Shown here in pieces: positions 1 through 6,503 of a stretch of DNA of 10,140 nt. The DNA comes from Candidatus Paceibacter normanii SCGC AAA255-P19 (GTDB lineage Bacteria > Patescibacteriota > Minisyncoccia > Minisyncoccales > Paceibacteraceae). Position 1 is the stretch's first letter. Each line of letters opens with the position of its first letter. The stretch covers positions 1 to 10,140 of the forward strand of contig ASKX01000002.1 of assembly GCA_000398025.1 (NCBI GenBank). Direction: 5' to 3'. Both the position numbers and the translations under genes were made by a program. The notes below the pieces were generated by a model. The model was given only the letters and a program-made list of their open reading frames with translations, did no database searches and was not told where the DNA came from.

Positions 1-129
1 GAAAAAATAGCCAAAAAAGAGTTCGGCTTAAAAGAAATTTCAGTAATTTCCGGCGTAGGAGTGAGAATGTATTATCGGAATTTAGGCTACAGACTAAGAG
101 ATACTTATATAGTGAAAGTCCTTCTCTAA
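1..129 (+). CDS. Elp3-type tRNA-modifying radical SAM/acetyltransferase, C-terminal end only
   Basis: An open frame enters from the left edge in frame 1 and ends at TAA (127-129), giving 42 residues. It contains ISVISGVGVRMYYRNLGYRL and finishes near DTYIVKVLL. This matches the closing segment of the acetyltransferase (GNAT) domain of Elp3 proteins, where a SGVGxRxYYRxLGY stretch is followed by a short tail ending near VK. Elp3 enzymes combine a radical SAM domain with a GNAT domain and start cm5U-type modification of the tRNA wobble uridine. Only the last part of the GNAT domain is visible, so the radical SAM part and the cysteine cluster cannot be checked. The gene converges on the UDG gene and their coding ends overlap by 36 bases (94-129). 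A stand-alone GNAT protein is the alternative. Confidence 0.75.
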   Translation, partial: EKIAKKEFGLKEISVISGVGVRMYYRNLGYRLRDTYIVKVLL

Positions 130-642
130 AGTTTTCTTAATTTTAGGGAATCTTAGGCCGGCGGCCGGATGATAGGTGGTAAAGTGTTGCCGCCTATTTT
201 TTATTAAAAATTTTCCTCTATATTTATTAAAAATTTTCCCTTCATCAATTACCGTATCAAAAGCTACTTTCCCGAGTAAAACTATTAATTGGGGATTGAT
301 AATTTCAATCTGCTGCCCCCACCAATTTCGGCAGGCTTTGAGTTCTGATTTTTTTGGTTGACGGTTTTTGGGCGGACGGTGCTTAATAACTGAAGTAATG
401 AAAACTTTTTTGCGATTAATCCTATTCTTTTTTAATAACTCGTCTAGAAGTTTTCCGGCCCGACCAATAAATGGTCTACCGGTTAGATCTTCTTCCCGGC
501 CCGGACTTTCTCCAATAAATATCAATTTAGCACTTGCTGGCCCTTCTCCAGGGACAGGATTCCGGGCTTCTCTCCAAAGAGGACATTTTTTACATTTTTT
601 AATTTCTTTATGCAGTTTTTCTAATTTTTCCCTTTCCTCCAT
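94..642 (-). CDS. Family 4 (Fe-S type) uracil-DNA glycosylase
   Basis: This encodes 182 residues and is predicted to remove uracil from DNA in base excision repair. Family 4 signatures are clear: GESPGREEDLTGRPF at about 44-58 (uracil-binding and water-activating motif), FITSVIKHRPPKNR at about 81-94, and the C-terminal HPAA loop at about 158-161 followed by LRFP. The family usually holds a 4Fe-4S cluster with four cysteines. C17, C20 and C104 are present, but the third position, normally KCRPP, reads KHRPP with His88. The length is normal for a minimal family 4 enzyme. I prefer the ATG at 640-642, which overlaps the stop of the presenilin-like gene as TGATG and suggests translational coupling; a TTG one codon earlier is also open. 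No Shine-Dalgarno site is visible. The 3' end overlaps the Elp3-like gene on the other strand. Confidence 0.9.
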   Translation of the reverse strand: MEEREKLEKLHKEIKKCKKCPLWREARNPVPGEGPASAKLIFIGESPGREEDLTGRPFIGRAGKLLDELLKKNRINRKKVFITSVIKHRPPKNRQPKKSELKACRNWWGQQIEIINPQLIVLLGKVAFDTVIDEGKIFNKYRGKFLIKNRRQHFTTYHPAAGLRFPKIKKTLEKDFHYISIS

Positions 643-1526
643 CAAATTAATTGAGTTATTAGAAAGCCAATTATGGAAAATAAAGCAATCGGTGGCAGGG
701 CGGGAATTGGCTGACGAATTTTTTGGCTACTAAAGAGATAAAAGCTAACCGAAAGACCAAGTAAGGAAAAAAGGGCAACAATCAGGGAACTTGTAATGCC
801 CGAAGGGATTAAAGAGGCGCAAAAGAGCAAAGGAAAAACAACATCCCCTCCACCCAAAATTAAAAATTTTCCTCCAGGCCTAATTTCTCCTAGGTTTCCT
901 TGAAAATCTTTAAGGTTGGGCGGGATAACTAAAGCTAAAATGGCTCTGCTTTCAATCATTTCTTTTGCCATTCTAATCATATGTTTGGTTTTGTAAACAG
1001 CAATAAAATCATAAACAGAAAAAATAACTAAAAGAGGTATTATTATCAAAGGCTGAAGAGTTATTCCTAAAGCGCTCCCCACTCCAGCCATAGCTAAAAT
1101 TACACAAAAATCCTGAATCAGAACGGAAGGACTTTTTACCCACCACAAAACCAAAGCCGCCATTAAAGCTAAAGCAAAAATATCTGGAATCCAAACATTA
1201 AGAAAAAGTGAACCTCCTAAAAAAACGGCTAAAATAAAAAGGGCTTTAAAAATTATCCCCTTTCCCTTACTAAACTTAAGGAAATAAGAAATAAAAAGAA
1301 TAAATAAGGTAGTCAAAAGAAAATAAATAATGAATTTTTCTGGCGGAAGTTGAGGTAAGGGAATTTTCTGAAGCTCTAGAATTTGGGTTAATCTAAAAGC
1401 AGCGGCAATGCCCAATCCTAGAGTTAAAGAAAACAAAAAAGCCTCAATAACGAAAACTTTCCAAGGATTTTGAAGGGAGTTGAAAATTATTTCTTCTGAA
1501 TTTTTTGCTTTGTTGTCTTCTGACAT
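642..1526 (-). CDS. Presenilin/signal peptide peptidase-like intramembrane aspartyl protease (family A22)
   Basis: This is a 294-residue, strongly hydrophobic protein with about nine membrane segments. The three A22 hallmarks appear in the right order: a YD motif (SVYDFIAVYKTKH, catalytic Asp173) in the sixth or so segment, a GxGD motif (LGGGDVVFPLLF, Asp228) in the next, and a PALP motif (275-278) before the last. The two aspartates cut transmembrane helices within the bilayer. The length is close to archaeal presenilin homologues, and there is no long hydrophilic loop between the catalytic segments as in eukaryotic presenilin. Residues 1-22 are polar and probably cytosolic. The ATG at 1524-1526 lacks a Shine-Dalgarno site. 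The gene sits between DUF763 and UDG and overlaps the UDG start by one base, so they are probably co-transcribed. The natural substrate cannot be inferred. It could also be an inactive relative, but all catalytic motifs are intact. Confidence 0.88.
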   Translation of the reverse strand: MSEDNKAKNSEEIIFNSLQNPWKVFVIEAFLFSLTLGLGIAAAFRLTQILELQKIPLPQLPPEKFIIYFLLTTLFILFISYFLKFSKGKGIIFKALFILAVFLGGSLFLNVWIPDIFALALMAALVLWWVKSPSVLIQDFCVILAMAGVGSALGITLQPLIIIPLLVIFSVYDFIAVYKTKHMIRMAKEMIESRAILALVIPPNLKDFQGNLGEIRPGGKFLILGGGDVVFPLLFCASLIPSGITSSLIVALFSLLGLSVSFYLFSSQKIRQPIPALPPIALFSIIGFLITQLI

Positions 1527-1603
1527 TTTTGATAAATAAATCGGCTTGGAGTACGGTAGGCCAACTTTCCTTTCTTAGCCTGTTTTGAAGAGTATTTTTT
1601 CAT
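1487..1603 (-). CDS. Possible 38-residue basic peptide, coupled to DUF763
   Basis: A short ORF starts at ATG 1601-1603, which overlaps the DUF763 stop as ATGA, and ends at TAA 1487-1489. It encodes a lysine-rich peptide beginning MKKYSSKQAKKGKLAYRTPS and ending KTTKQKIQKK, with one cysteine. The ATGA overlap is the same coupling arrangement used by archease in this window, and it fills the 73-base gap before the presenilin-like gene. Against it, the last 40 bases overlap the start of the presenilin-like gene in another frame, there is no Shine-Dalgarno site, and I recognise no family. The basic composition would suit a nucleic-acid- or ribosome-binding peptide, but AT-rich DNA produces lysine-rich ORFs by chance. 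Confidence 0.3.
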   Translation of the reverse strand: MKKYSSKQAKKGKLAYRTPSRFIYQKCQKTTKQKIQKK

Positions 1604-2706
1604 GAAAAGGATTTGGTTAATCGCTTTTGGGCTTCGGTTTTTTCCCTTAAAGAAACTTTGCTTTTTTGGATTCCTTTTTCTAAAAGCTTAATGGTTAAAT
1701 CTAACTCTTCTGGTTTAGGAAAATAAGGCGTACCGTCTTTTCCGCCATGAGCAAATGAATATCTGGCTGGATCTTGATAAGAAGGCCTAGATCCATAAAT
1801 TATTTCAGCCACCAAGGACAAAGCCCTAATAGTTTTAGGGCCAATTCCTTTCAGGGCGAGGAGTTTTTCAAAATTTTCCGGACTTTGCTCTTTGGCTGAA
1901 AATACGGTTTTTTCTAATCGTTTCAAATCAAATTTCTCCTCAACCACTGGATGCCAGTAAAATTCTTTATCCTGAAGCTGCATTGTTGTAAGATTTTTAG
2001 ATTTCTTGGCCTGGATTAGATTTAGATCTTTTAAAAACTTTTTTGACTTCTCCTTGACTAGCTTCGTGGAAATTTCTCGGTTTTTGCTACTTTCTTTAGC
2101 GGTTAAATTTAAGGGTTTAACTTTGGCCCCAGAAATTATTCCCGAATGAGGCTCTTCAATAAAATCTTTCATTTTAGGAGATAACCAGTGATAACGACGA
2201 GCAGTTTGATTTTTTGTATTTAATCCCTGTTGAACCACTGTCCATTTCCCAGATTTAGTAAAGAGAAAATTGTGTTGATAAATTTGGTATCCATCTTGGA
2301 TAAGCGAGGAATCAATTTTAGCTGCCATTTTTGAGGCATAAATTAATTGAGGAGCAAAAGAAAAGCCCCGGGATATTCCGTAAGCTTCAATTTCTTTAGG
2401 AGTTTCTCTGGAAGTTCTTTTACCACCACAAACATAAATCCCTAACCTATCTTGGATATCAAAGAGAGCGACTTTTACCGCTCCCAATGTTGTAGTGGTT
2501 AAACCAGACGAGTTCCAATCAAAACCTATTACGCATCCTAAACTTTGGAACCAAACTGGATCAGAAAATCTTTTTAATACCTCTTCTTCTCCCAGCTCTT
2601 CAGTAATGGCAATGATAATCCCCCGAGACAATCTTTTCATTCTCTCAAAAAGCCAAGGAGGGCAACGACCATAATCTAAGGGGACCGTAGCAATTCCTGT
2701 TTTCAT
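1600..2706 (-). CDS. DUF763 family protein with helix-hairpin-helix motif
   Basis: This 368-residue protein matches the DUF763 family, known mainly from archaea and some thermophilic or environmental bacteria and without an established activity. Recognisable family features are an N-terminal segment with PPWLFERMKRLSRGI (16-30), the GFDWNSSGLTTTTLGAVK block (61-78), and a C-terminal HGGKDGTPY motif (320-328). A helix-hairpin-helix-like stretch, LLALKGIGPKTIRALSLVAE (282-301), suggests sequence-independent DNA binding. Residues about 195-245 are lysine-rich and probably a flexible linker. The family's usual N-terminal His-Gly is Tyr-Gly here (YGRCPPWLF). No signal peptide or membrane segment is seen, so it is probably cytosolic. 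Upstream is copy E1 of the twin-hairpin element, ending four bases before ATG. Downstream are the possible 38-residue ORF, the presenilin-like gene and UDG. A DNA repair or processing role is an inference from the HhH motif and the UDG neighbour. Confidence 0.82.
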   Translation of the reverse strand: MKTGIATVPLDYGRCPPWLFERMKRLSRGIIIAITEELGEEEVLKRFSDPVWFQSLGCVIGFDWNSSGLTTTTLGAVKVALFDIQDRLGIYVCGGKRTSRETPKEIEAYGISRGFSFAPQLIYASKMAAKIDSSLIQDGYQIYQHNFLFTKSGKWTVVQQGLNTKNQTARRYHWLSPKMKDFIEEPHSGIISGAKVKPLNLTAKESSKNREISTKLVKEKSKKFLKDLNLIQAKKSKNLTTMQLQDKEFYWHPVVEEKFDLKRLEKTVFSAKEQSPENFEKLLALKGIGPKTIRALSLVAEIIYGSRPSYQDPARYSFAHGGKDGTPYFPKPEELDLTIKLLEKGIQKSKVSLREKTEAQKRLTKSFS

Positions 2707-2758
2707 ATCAAGTTTTTAATAAATTAAAAACGCAGATGAAGATGAGATTTATCTCATC
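2707..2758 (-). promoter_or_regulatory. Twin-hairpin leader element, copy E1 (before DUF763)
   Basis: Read along the minus strand, hairpin A is GATGAGA-TAAA-TCTCATC (2758-2741), then the nine-base spacer TTCATCTGC (2740-2732), then hairpin B GTTTTTAA-TTTA-TTAAAAAC (2731-2712, 8 bp stem), then TTGAT directly before ATG (2706). The layout is the same as in E2 and E3, with different stem sequences. Hairpin A begins 15 bases after the stop of the GT-B gene. Neither hairpin is followed by a U-run, so this is not a standard intrinsic terminator. Its function is unknown. Confidence 0.6.
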
Positions 2759-2773
2759 GCCTATTTCATTTTA

Positions 2774-3874
2774 TCAAAGATGGCGAGCTAAGTCATTGTA
2801 AAGGTTCTCTTCTCCTTTTTTGAAGTATTTTCTTTGAGCTGTTTTCATTTCTTTCATTTCTTTTTTATTATAAAGAAGGCTTTCCATGTTCTGTTTTAAT
2901 TTTTGAGAAGAAACAACGTAGGACAAACTATAACATAAACCTAATTTTTGAAAAGGCTCAATTTCATAGAATTCAGAATGTTTATAATAAGGTAAATCCT
3001 TTTTTATTTCCGGCACCAAGCAAATAGCTGGCACCTGATTATGAATAACTTTAGGTAATGTTCCTAAACCGTGGTGCTGAATTACCAAATCGCTACTGGC
3101 TACATAATTGTCGTATTCTTCAGTGGTGACCCAGGTTTTTTGGATTAACCAATTTTCTTTTATCTTTTGTTTTCTTCTAGCCTTAAATAAAACTTTTATC
3201 TCCTTGCCTTCTTTTTCAAATTTTTTGATAGCCTTTTTTAGTTTTGGAAAAAATTTAGGAAAAAGAAGATCTTCCAGCCAACCAAAGTAAAAGAATATTA
3301 GTTTCTCATTCTTTTTAAGCTTTAACTCTCCTCTAACTTCTCTTTTTTTAGCTGAATTAATTTTCTGGCCAGAAAGGATAAAACCCGGACAGAAAATCTT
3401 TTTTTTATAATTTTCTGAAATTTTGTAATGCCCGCCGTTTTCAATCAGACCTAGCTTATAAATCTTTTCTGACATAACAACGTATATTCTATCTATCCAT
3501 TCCGGCACCCGGTAATGACTTTTTCTATCTTTAAGATGCTCTTTTAAGAAAAGCCAGTTGGAATCTAAAGAGCAGGTATAAACTCCCAAGAGTCGATTAA
3601 TATCTAATATTGGTCCCATTCCATACTCAAAAACTGTTTTGGAGTTGCACAGAAATAAAACGTCAGGCTTTAACTGCCTGATTGTTTTTTCTGTTTCAAT
3701 TTTATTTTTTGTTAAAATCCCCTCAAAACCATCTTCTTTAGCTATTGAGAGTAGTCTCTGATCGTTGGAGACAAAAATATTTTTATCTCCTCTTCTTTTT
3801 GCATAAAGAGCAAGAGATTCCCCCTGGGCGAACTCTCCAAAACAATTTTTTCTTACAATATAAACAATTTTCAT
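2774..3874 (-). CDS. Predicted GT-B fold glycosyltransferase
   Basis: This encodes 366 residues, probably a cytosolic or membrane-associated glycosyltransferase using a nucleotide sugar. The N-terminus MKIVYIVRKNCFGEFAQGES followed by alternating β/α segments suits the acceptor domain of GT-B enzymes. The C-terminal half starts with a β-strand and glycine turn (LIFFYFGWLEDLLFP, 192-206) and carries YVASSDLVIQHHGLGTLPKV (257-276) followed by INHQ-like and VPAICLVPE elements. That resembles the donor-binding region of MurG/GT28-like and related families, where a histidine-glycine loop is followed by a helix and a proline-rich strand. No transmembrane segment is evident. The C-terminus is rich in lysine and may touch membrane or nucleic acid. 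It follows the nucleotidyltransferase-like gene by 54 bases, and the pair may make and transfer one sugar. The specific donor and acceptor cannot be told. Start: ATG 3872-3874, preceded by element E2 and no Shine-Dalgarno site. Confidence 0.62.
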   Translation of the reverse strand: MKIVYIVRKNCFGEFAQGESLALYAKRRGDKNIFVSNDQRLLSIAKEDGFEGILTKNKIETEKTIRQLKPDVLFLCNSKTVFEYGMGPILDINRLLGVYTCSLDSNWLFLKEHLKDRKSHYRVPEWIDRIYVVMSEKIYKLGLIENGGHYKISENYKKKIFCPGFILSGQKINSAKKREVRGELKLKKNEKLIFFYFGWLEDLLFPKFFPKLKKAIKKFEKEGKEIKVLFKARRKQKIKENWLIQKTWVTTEEYDNYVASSDLVIQHHGLGTLPKVIHNQVPAICLVPEIKKDLPYYKHSEFYEIEPFQKLGLCYSLSYVVSSQKLKQNMESLLYNKKEMKEMKTAQRKYFKKGEENLYNDLARHL

Positions 3875-3925
3875 TTATCGAGCTTCCGAAGGAAGCGAAG
3901 ATGGAGATGAAATTTTAGTTTCATC
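3875..3925 (-). promoter_or_regulatory. Twin-hairpin leader element, copy E2 (before GT-B gene)
   Basis: On the minus strand, hairpin A is GATGAAACTAAAATTTCATC (3925-3906; 7 bp stem, TAAA in the loop), followed by the nine-base spacer TCCATCTTC (3905-3897), hairpin B GCTTCC-TTC-GGAAGC (3896-3882), the tail TCGATAA (3881-3875) and ATG. It fills nearly the whole gap, with hairpin A starting three bases after the stop of the upstream gene. Spacer and tail match E1 and E3 while the stems differ. No U-run follows either stem. Confidence 0.65.
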
Positions 3926-3928
3926 GAC

Positions 3929-5464
3929 TTAGGTTCTAAATCTAAGAGTTGAGTTGGCGATTCTAGCTAAAAATCTTTCAATTTCACCATAAGCGAAAAT
4001 GTTTTTAGGCAATCTAGCTTGCCAATCTCTTTTTCCATCTCTTAAAAGAGAAGTCCTCATTCTAATTTTTGTTCCTTCGCCAGGAATGATATCAGTGATT
4101 ACTTCGGCTGGCAGAACTTTTACTTGTTTTTCTTCTTTAACATTATAAAGAAGAATGTTTTTAGCTACTGCTCTCTGGGGTCCTAAAATTCCTTTGGCCT
4201 GAGTGGAAATAATCACGCCGTTTTTAATTTTTGCTCGATGAATTTTACTATCAACTAAAATCACATTTTCTATTTCCCCTCGATCAATTTCAGAATTAAT
4301 TAAAATAGAGTTCTTAATTCTCAATTTTTTATTAGTAATTTTTCTTTTTATTAGATATTTTTCAACATCGAAAAACTCCCTGGCCGTTTCTCCTTCGGCA
4401 GTTTTTTTAATAAGTTTCAGAAGATTTAAGTAGTAAATTTTTAAATGCCCGTAGTCCCACCAAATGGTTCGCTCCCCCAGGTTTTTTTCTCCAATAATTC
4501 TTTTTTTTCCAATTTTTTGAAGGAAACTTTTTCTTATTTTTTTAATTCTTTCCCAATAGATTCCCCCTCCTCCATCTGTCTGATATTCTTTTTTCTTGGA
4601 AGTTAAGGGAATCCACAAATGAAAATCAGTGCTTAAATTTCTTCTTTTCCCCTCAATTTCTTTTAAGAATTCTTCAAGTAAAGATTCTAAGAATGGAAGG
4701 GAAATTGAAAAACATCCCAAACTTTTAATTAAAGTAATTTTCCCTTCCTTGTCCTCTTTCAGATAACCCCTTTCCAAAAGCTTTTGAAGTTTCCCCCAAG
4801 AAACTTTTTCCCTTAACAAAGTTCTTCTTTTTTTGGTAGGAATTAAAACTCCATAGGATTGCCAATTTTTCTGCCAATCTTTTTTAGAAAGCAAAAATCT
4901 CTTTTTTATCCCAAAAATTTCCACTGGTAACCTGGTTTCTCTTTTTACTCTTTGAGAGGAAATAAAAACTTGGTCGCCCCAAAAGACACAAATTCTTTCT
5001 TCCCTCCCTTTGGCAAAAATTTGAGTTGAAAAGATTGCTGCCTCTAGAACTGTCAAGGGGACCTCTTTATCTTCAACTTTTATCACCCTTGGAAGTTTAA
5101 TCCCCGGCTTATTATTTACTTCGGTTCCGCAAAGAGGAGCCATTCTTTTTCCGTGTCCAGCAGCGTGATAGATAGCTACCGTTCCTTTTTGCTCTAAAAG
5201 AAGCTTTAAAAAGATCTCTTTGTCTGTCTTTTGGAAGGCATAAAGAGTACCTAAAAGCTGACCGGCTCCGCCTGGCCAATCTTCTTCAACAACGACGATT
5301 TTTGTTTTTGGACCTAAAATTTCATTTCGAGAAGCTTTTAATCTTCTCTCCCAATATTCTTTATTTCCTGAGGAAGCTACCACAATTATGACATCAAAAC
5401 CTTGGTCCTTCTTTATTGTTTTTTCCATTCTTGTGATAATTGAATATTTCATAATTTTAACCAA
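3929..5464 (-). CDS. Nucleotidyltransferase-like protein with C-terminal β-helix-like repeats
   Basis: The longest ORF opens at TTG 5462-5464 (511 residues). I favour the in-frame ATG at 5450-5452 (507 residues), because the TTG lies beside the U-run of a terminator-like hairpin. The motif AAGHGKRMAPL (101-111 in 511 numbering) followed by NNKPGIKLPRV (117-127) resembles the GxGxRM…KP signature of sugar-1-phosphate nucleotidyltransferases, and FWGDQVFI (161-168) resembles the metal-binding Asp strand. WWDYGHLKIYYLNLLK (335-350) recalls the D-x-G segment near the active site. Residues about 383-428 have short periodic units (IKNSILINSEI, IENVILVDSKI, IKNGVIISTQ), like the left-handed β-helix of such enzymes. 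An extra α/β segment (24-98) precedes the signature, which is unusual. The closest guess is an NDP-sugar pyrophosphorylase or fucose-1-phosphate guanylyltransferase relative; I do not recognise an exact family. The GT-B gene downstream supports a sugar pathway. Confidence 0.6.
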   Translation of the reverse strand: MVKIMKYSIITRMEKTIKKDQGFDVIIVVASSGNKEYWERRLKASRNEILGPKTKIVVVEEDWPGGAGQLLGTLYAFQKTDKEIFLKLLLEQKGTVAIYHAAGHGKRMAPLCGTEVNNKPGIKLPRVIKVEDKEVPLTVLEAAIFSTQIFAKGREERICVFWGDQVFISSQRVKRETRLPVEIFGIKKRFLLSKKDWQKNWQSYGVLIPTKKRRTLLREKVSWGKLQKLLERGYLKEDKEGKITLIKSLGCFSISLPFLESLLEEFLKEIEGKRRNLSTDFHLWIPLTSKKKEYQTDGGGGIYWERIKKIRKSFLQKIGKKRIIGEKNLGERTIWWDYGHLKIYYLNLLKLIKKTAEGETAREFFDVEKYLIKRKITNKKLRIKNSILINSEIDRGEIENVILVDSKIHRAKIKNGVIISTQAKGILGPQRAVAKNILLYNVKEEKQVKVLPAEVITDIIPGEGTKIRMRTSLLRDGKRDWQARLPKNIFAYGEIERFLARIANSTLRFRT

Positions 5465-5466
5465 TG

Positions 5467-5492
5467 AAAAAACAAAGCTTTTCGGCTTTGTT
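5467..5492 (-). terminator. Intrinsic terminator or attenuator-type hairpin
   Basis: On the minus strand, AACAAAGC (5492-5485) pairs with GCTTTGTT (5478-5471) around a CGAAAA loop and runs into six T (5472-5467). This is a normal intrinsic terminator shape. It lies 66 bases after the Nif3 stop and only 14 bases before the preferred ATG of the nucleotidyltransferase-like gene. It either ends the Nif3 transcript or sits in the leader of the next gene. Confidence 0.7.
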
Positions 5493-5521
5493 CCTTAATT
5501 TTGGCTTATACACATTGTCTA

Positions 5522-5552
5522 TTTATCCTGCTCTTTCCTCGCTTTTTGTCAA
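5522..5552 (-). promoter_or_regulatory. Possible sigma-70 promoter before the nucleotidyltransferase-like gene
   Basis: A perfect -35 box TTGACA (5552-5547) lies six bases after the Nif3 stop. A weaker -10 match GATAAA (5527-5522) follows at 19 bases, slightly longer than optimum. Transcription from here would include the hairpin at 5467-5492 in the leader. In AT-rich DNA a -10-like match is weak evidence. Confidence 0.35.
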
Positions 5553-5558
5553 GCCGTT

Positions 5559-6503
5559 TTAAGATCTTCTTATTCGAATTAAACCTGAGCAAGGAACGAT
5601 TTCAATTCCTTTCTTTTCTAATTCATCTAAAAATAAGTTCACTCCTAGAGAATCAGAAGACATATGGCCGGCAATAACTACATTAATGTTGGCAGTTTCA
5701 GCTTCCTTTTTGGATTCCTCCCGCATATGCATTCCTAAAATAGTACCAATTCCGGCTTGGGCCATTTTCTCATAAATTTTAGGAGTGGGTTCGGTCCCTC
5801 CGGTAAATTCAGTGATGGTGATTTTACCACAATGATTTTCTTCTGAACCAACAAAAATTTTAGGACCTGCTCCAATTTTCATCGCCTCTTTATACTCCGG
5901 TATTTCTTTTAATAAGTTCATTAAATCTTCTATTCTTTCTGGATTTTCTTTTTCCACTTTTTCTTTGATAAACCTTGCTGCCAAATTATCACAAGGAGTA
6001 TGAGAATTTATTAAGTTGAGGCCGAGCAGTTTAGCTGCGTCAACCGTCCTTTGATGATTAACGGCATTCACGCCTCTAGCTACTTCTTCAATCCTTTCTT
6101 TCATTAAACCCTCGGCAACGTTAATTGGGACTCCGTCCTGATTCAAAACGTCGCACTGTAAATCCATTACATCAGCTAAATGAGCCAGTCCTTTGCCTAA
6201 AGGATGGTGAGCGATAACTAAATCTATACCGCCAATTTCCTTGGCTAATAAAAGTTCGGCTGGCTCAATGTCAATCCCCACCAATACTTTTTTGATTTCT
6301 TTATCTTCCGCAACGTGGTAGATTCTCGAATCTAAATAAGGATTTTCTAAGGATTCTATGTCAAATTCTTCTTTTTCTTTTCCGGAAAGCTTTTCGTATT
6401 TTCCTTTTTTTCTCTTTAAAAGTTCCTCTATCCCTTCTTCTCCTCGAAAATCAGCTTCAATCCCCTTATTTATTGCTAGATTGTAAATTTCTTGTATCTT
6501 CAT
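5559..6503 (-). CDS. Nif3-like (NGG1p-interacting factor 3 / DUF34) metal-binding protein
   Basis: This encodes 314 residues. Nif3/DUF34 proteins are widespread toroidal proteins with a two-metal centre; their reaction is unsettled despite the frequent label 'GTP cyclohydrolase I type 2'. Family motifs seen are IDLVIAHHPLG (93-103, His99 and His100), NSHTPCDN (166-173, His168 and Asp172) and VIAGHMSSDSLGVN (276-289, His280, with Asp284 at the position usually held by Glu). GIEIVPCSGL closes the protein. Residues about 20-70 form a lysine/glutamate-rich N-terminal extension before the conserved core (KVLVGIDIEP, 72-81). No membrane segment is visible. Start ATG 6501-6503 has no Shine-Dalgarno site but is preceded by element E3. 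The gene is probably co-transcribed with the small gene at 6518-6694 and possibly RtcB, and is followed by a terminator-like hairpin. Confidence 0.88.
   Translation of the reverse strand: MKIQEIYNLAINKGIEADFRGEEGIEELLKRKKGKYEKLSGKEKEEFDIESLENPYLDSRIYHVAEDKEIKKVLVGIDIEPAELLLAKEIGGIDLVIAHHPLGKGLAHLADVMDLQCDVLNQDGVPINVAEGLMKERIEEVARGVNAVNHQRTVDAAKLLGLNLINSHTPCDNLAARFIKEKVEKENPERIEDLMNLLKEIPEYKEAMKIGAGPKIFVGSEENHCGKITITEFTGGTEPTPKIYEKMAQAGIGTILGMHMREESKKEAETANINVVIAGHMSSDSLGVNLFLDELEKKGIEIVPCSGLIRIRRS

Noticed and set aside
151..166. GC-rich palindrome ggccggcggcc as a possible terminator for the Elp3-like gene
   Set aside because: It has no following U-run on either strand and is explained by the conserved HPAA-coding codons of UDG.
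176..733. Two plus-strand ORFs (176-361 and 368-733)
   Set aside because: They lie antisense to the well-supported UDG gene and the 3' end of the presenilin-like gene, and their translations show no domain features.
1009..1194. 61-residue minus-strand ORF, rich in Phe and Gly
   Set aside because: It is an alternative frame inside the presenilin-like gene, covering its catalytic YD region, with no independent support.
3108..3290. Plus-strand ORF of 60 residues
   Set aside because: It is antisense to the GT-B gene; its Phe/Ser-rich product is what antisense of Lys/Glu-rich coding sequence gives.
2707..3925. Hairpins E1 and E2 as ordinary intrinsic terminators
   Set aside because: No hairpin is followed by a T-run in the direction of transcription. 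The second hairpin abuts the start codon, and the shared spacer and tail are not expected for terminators.
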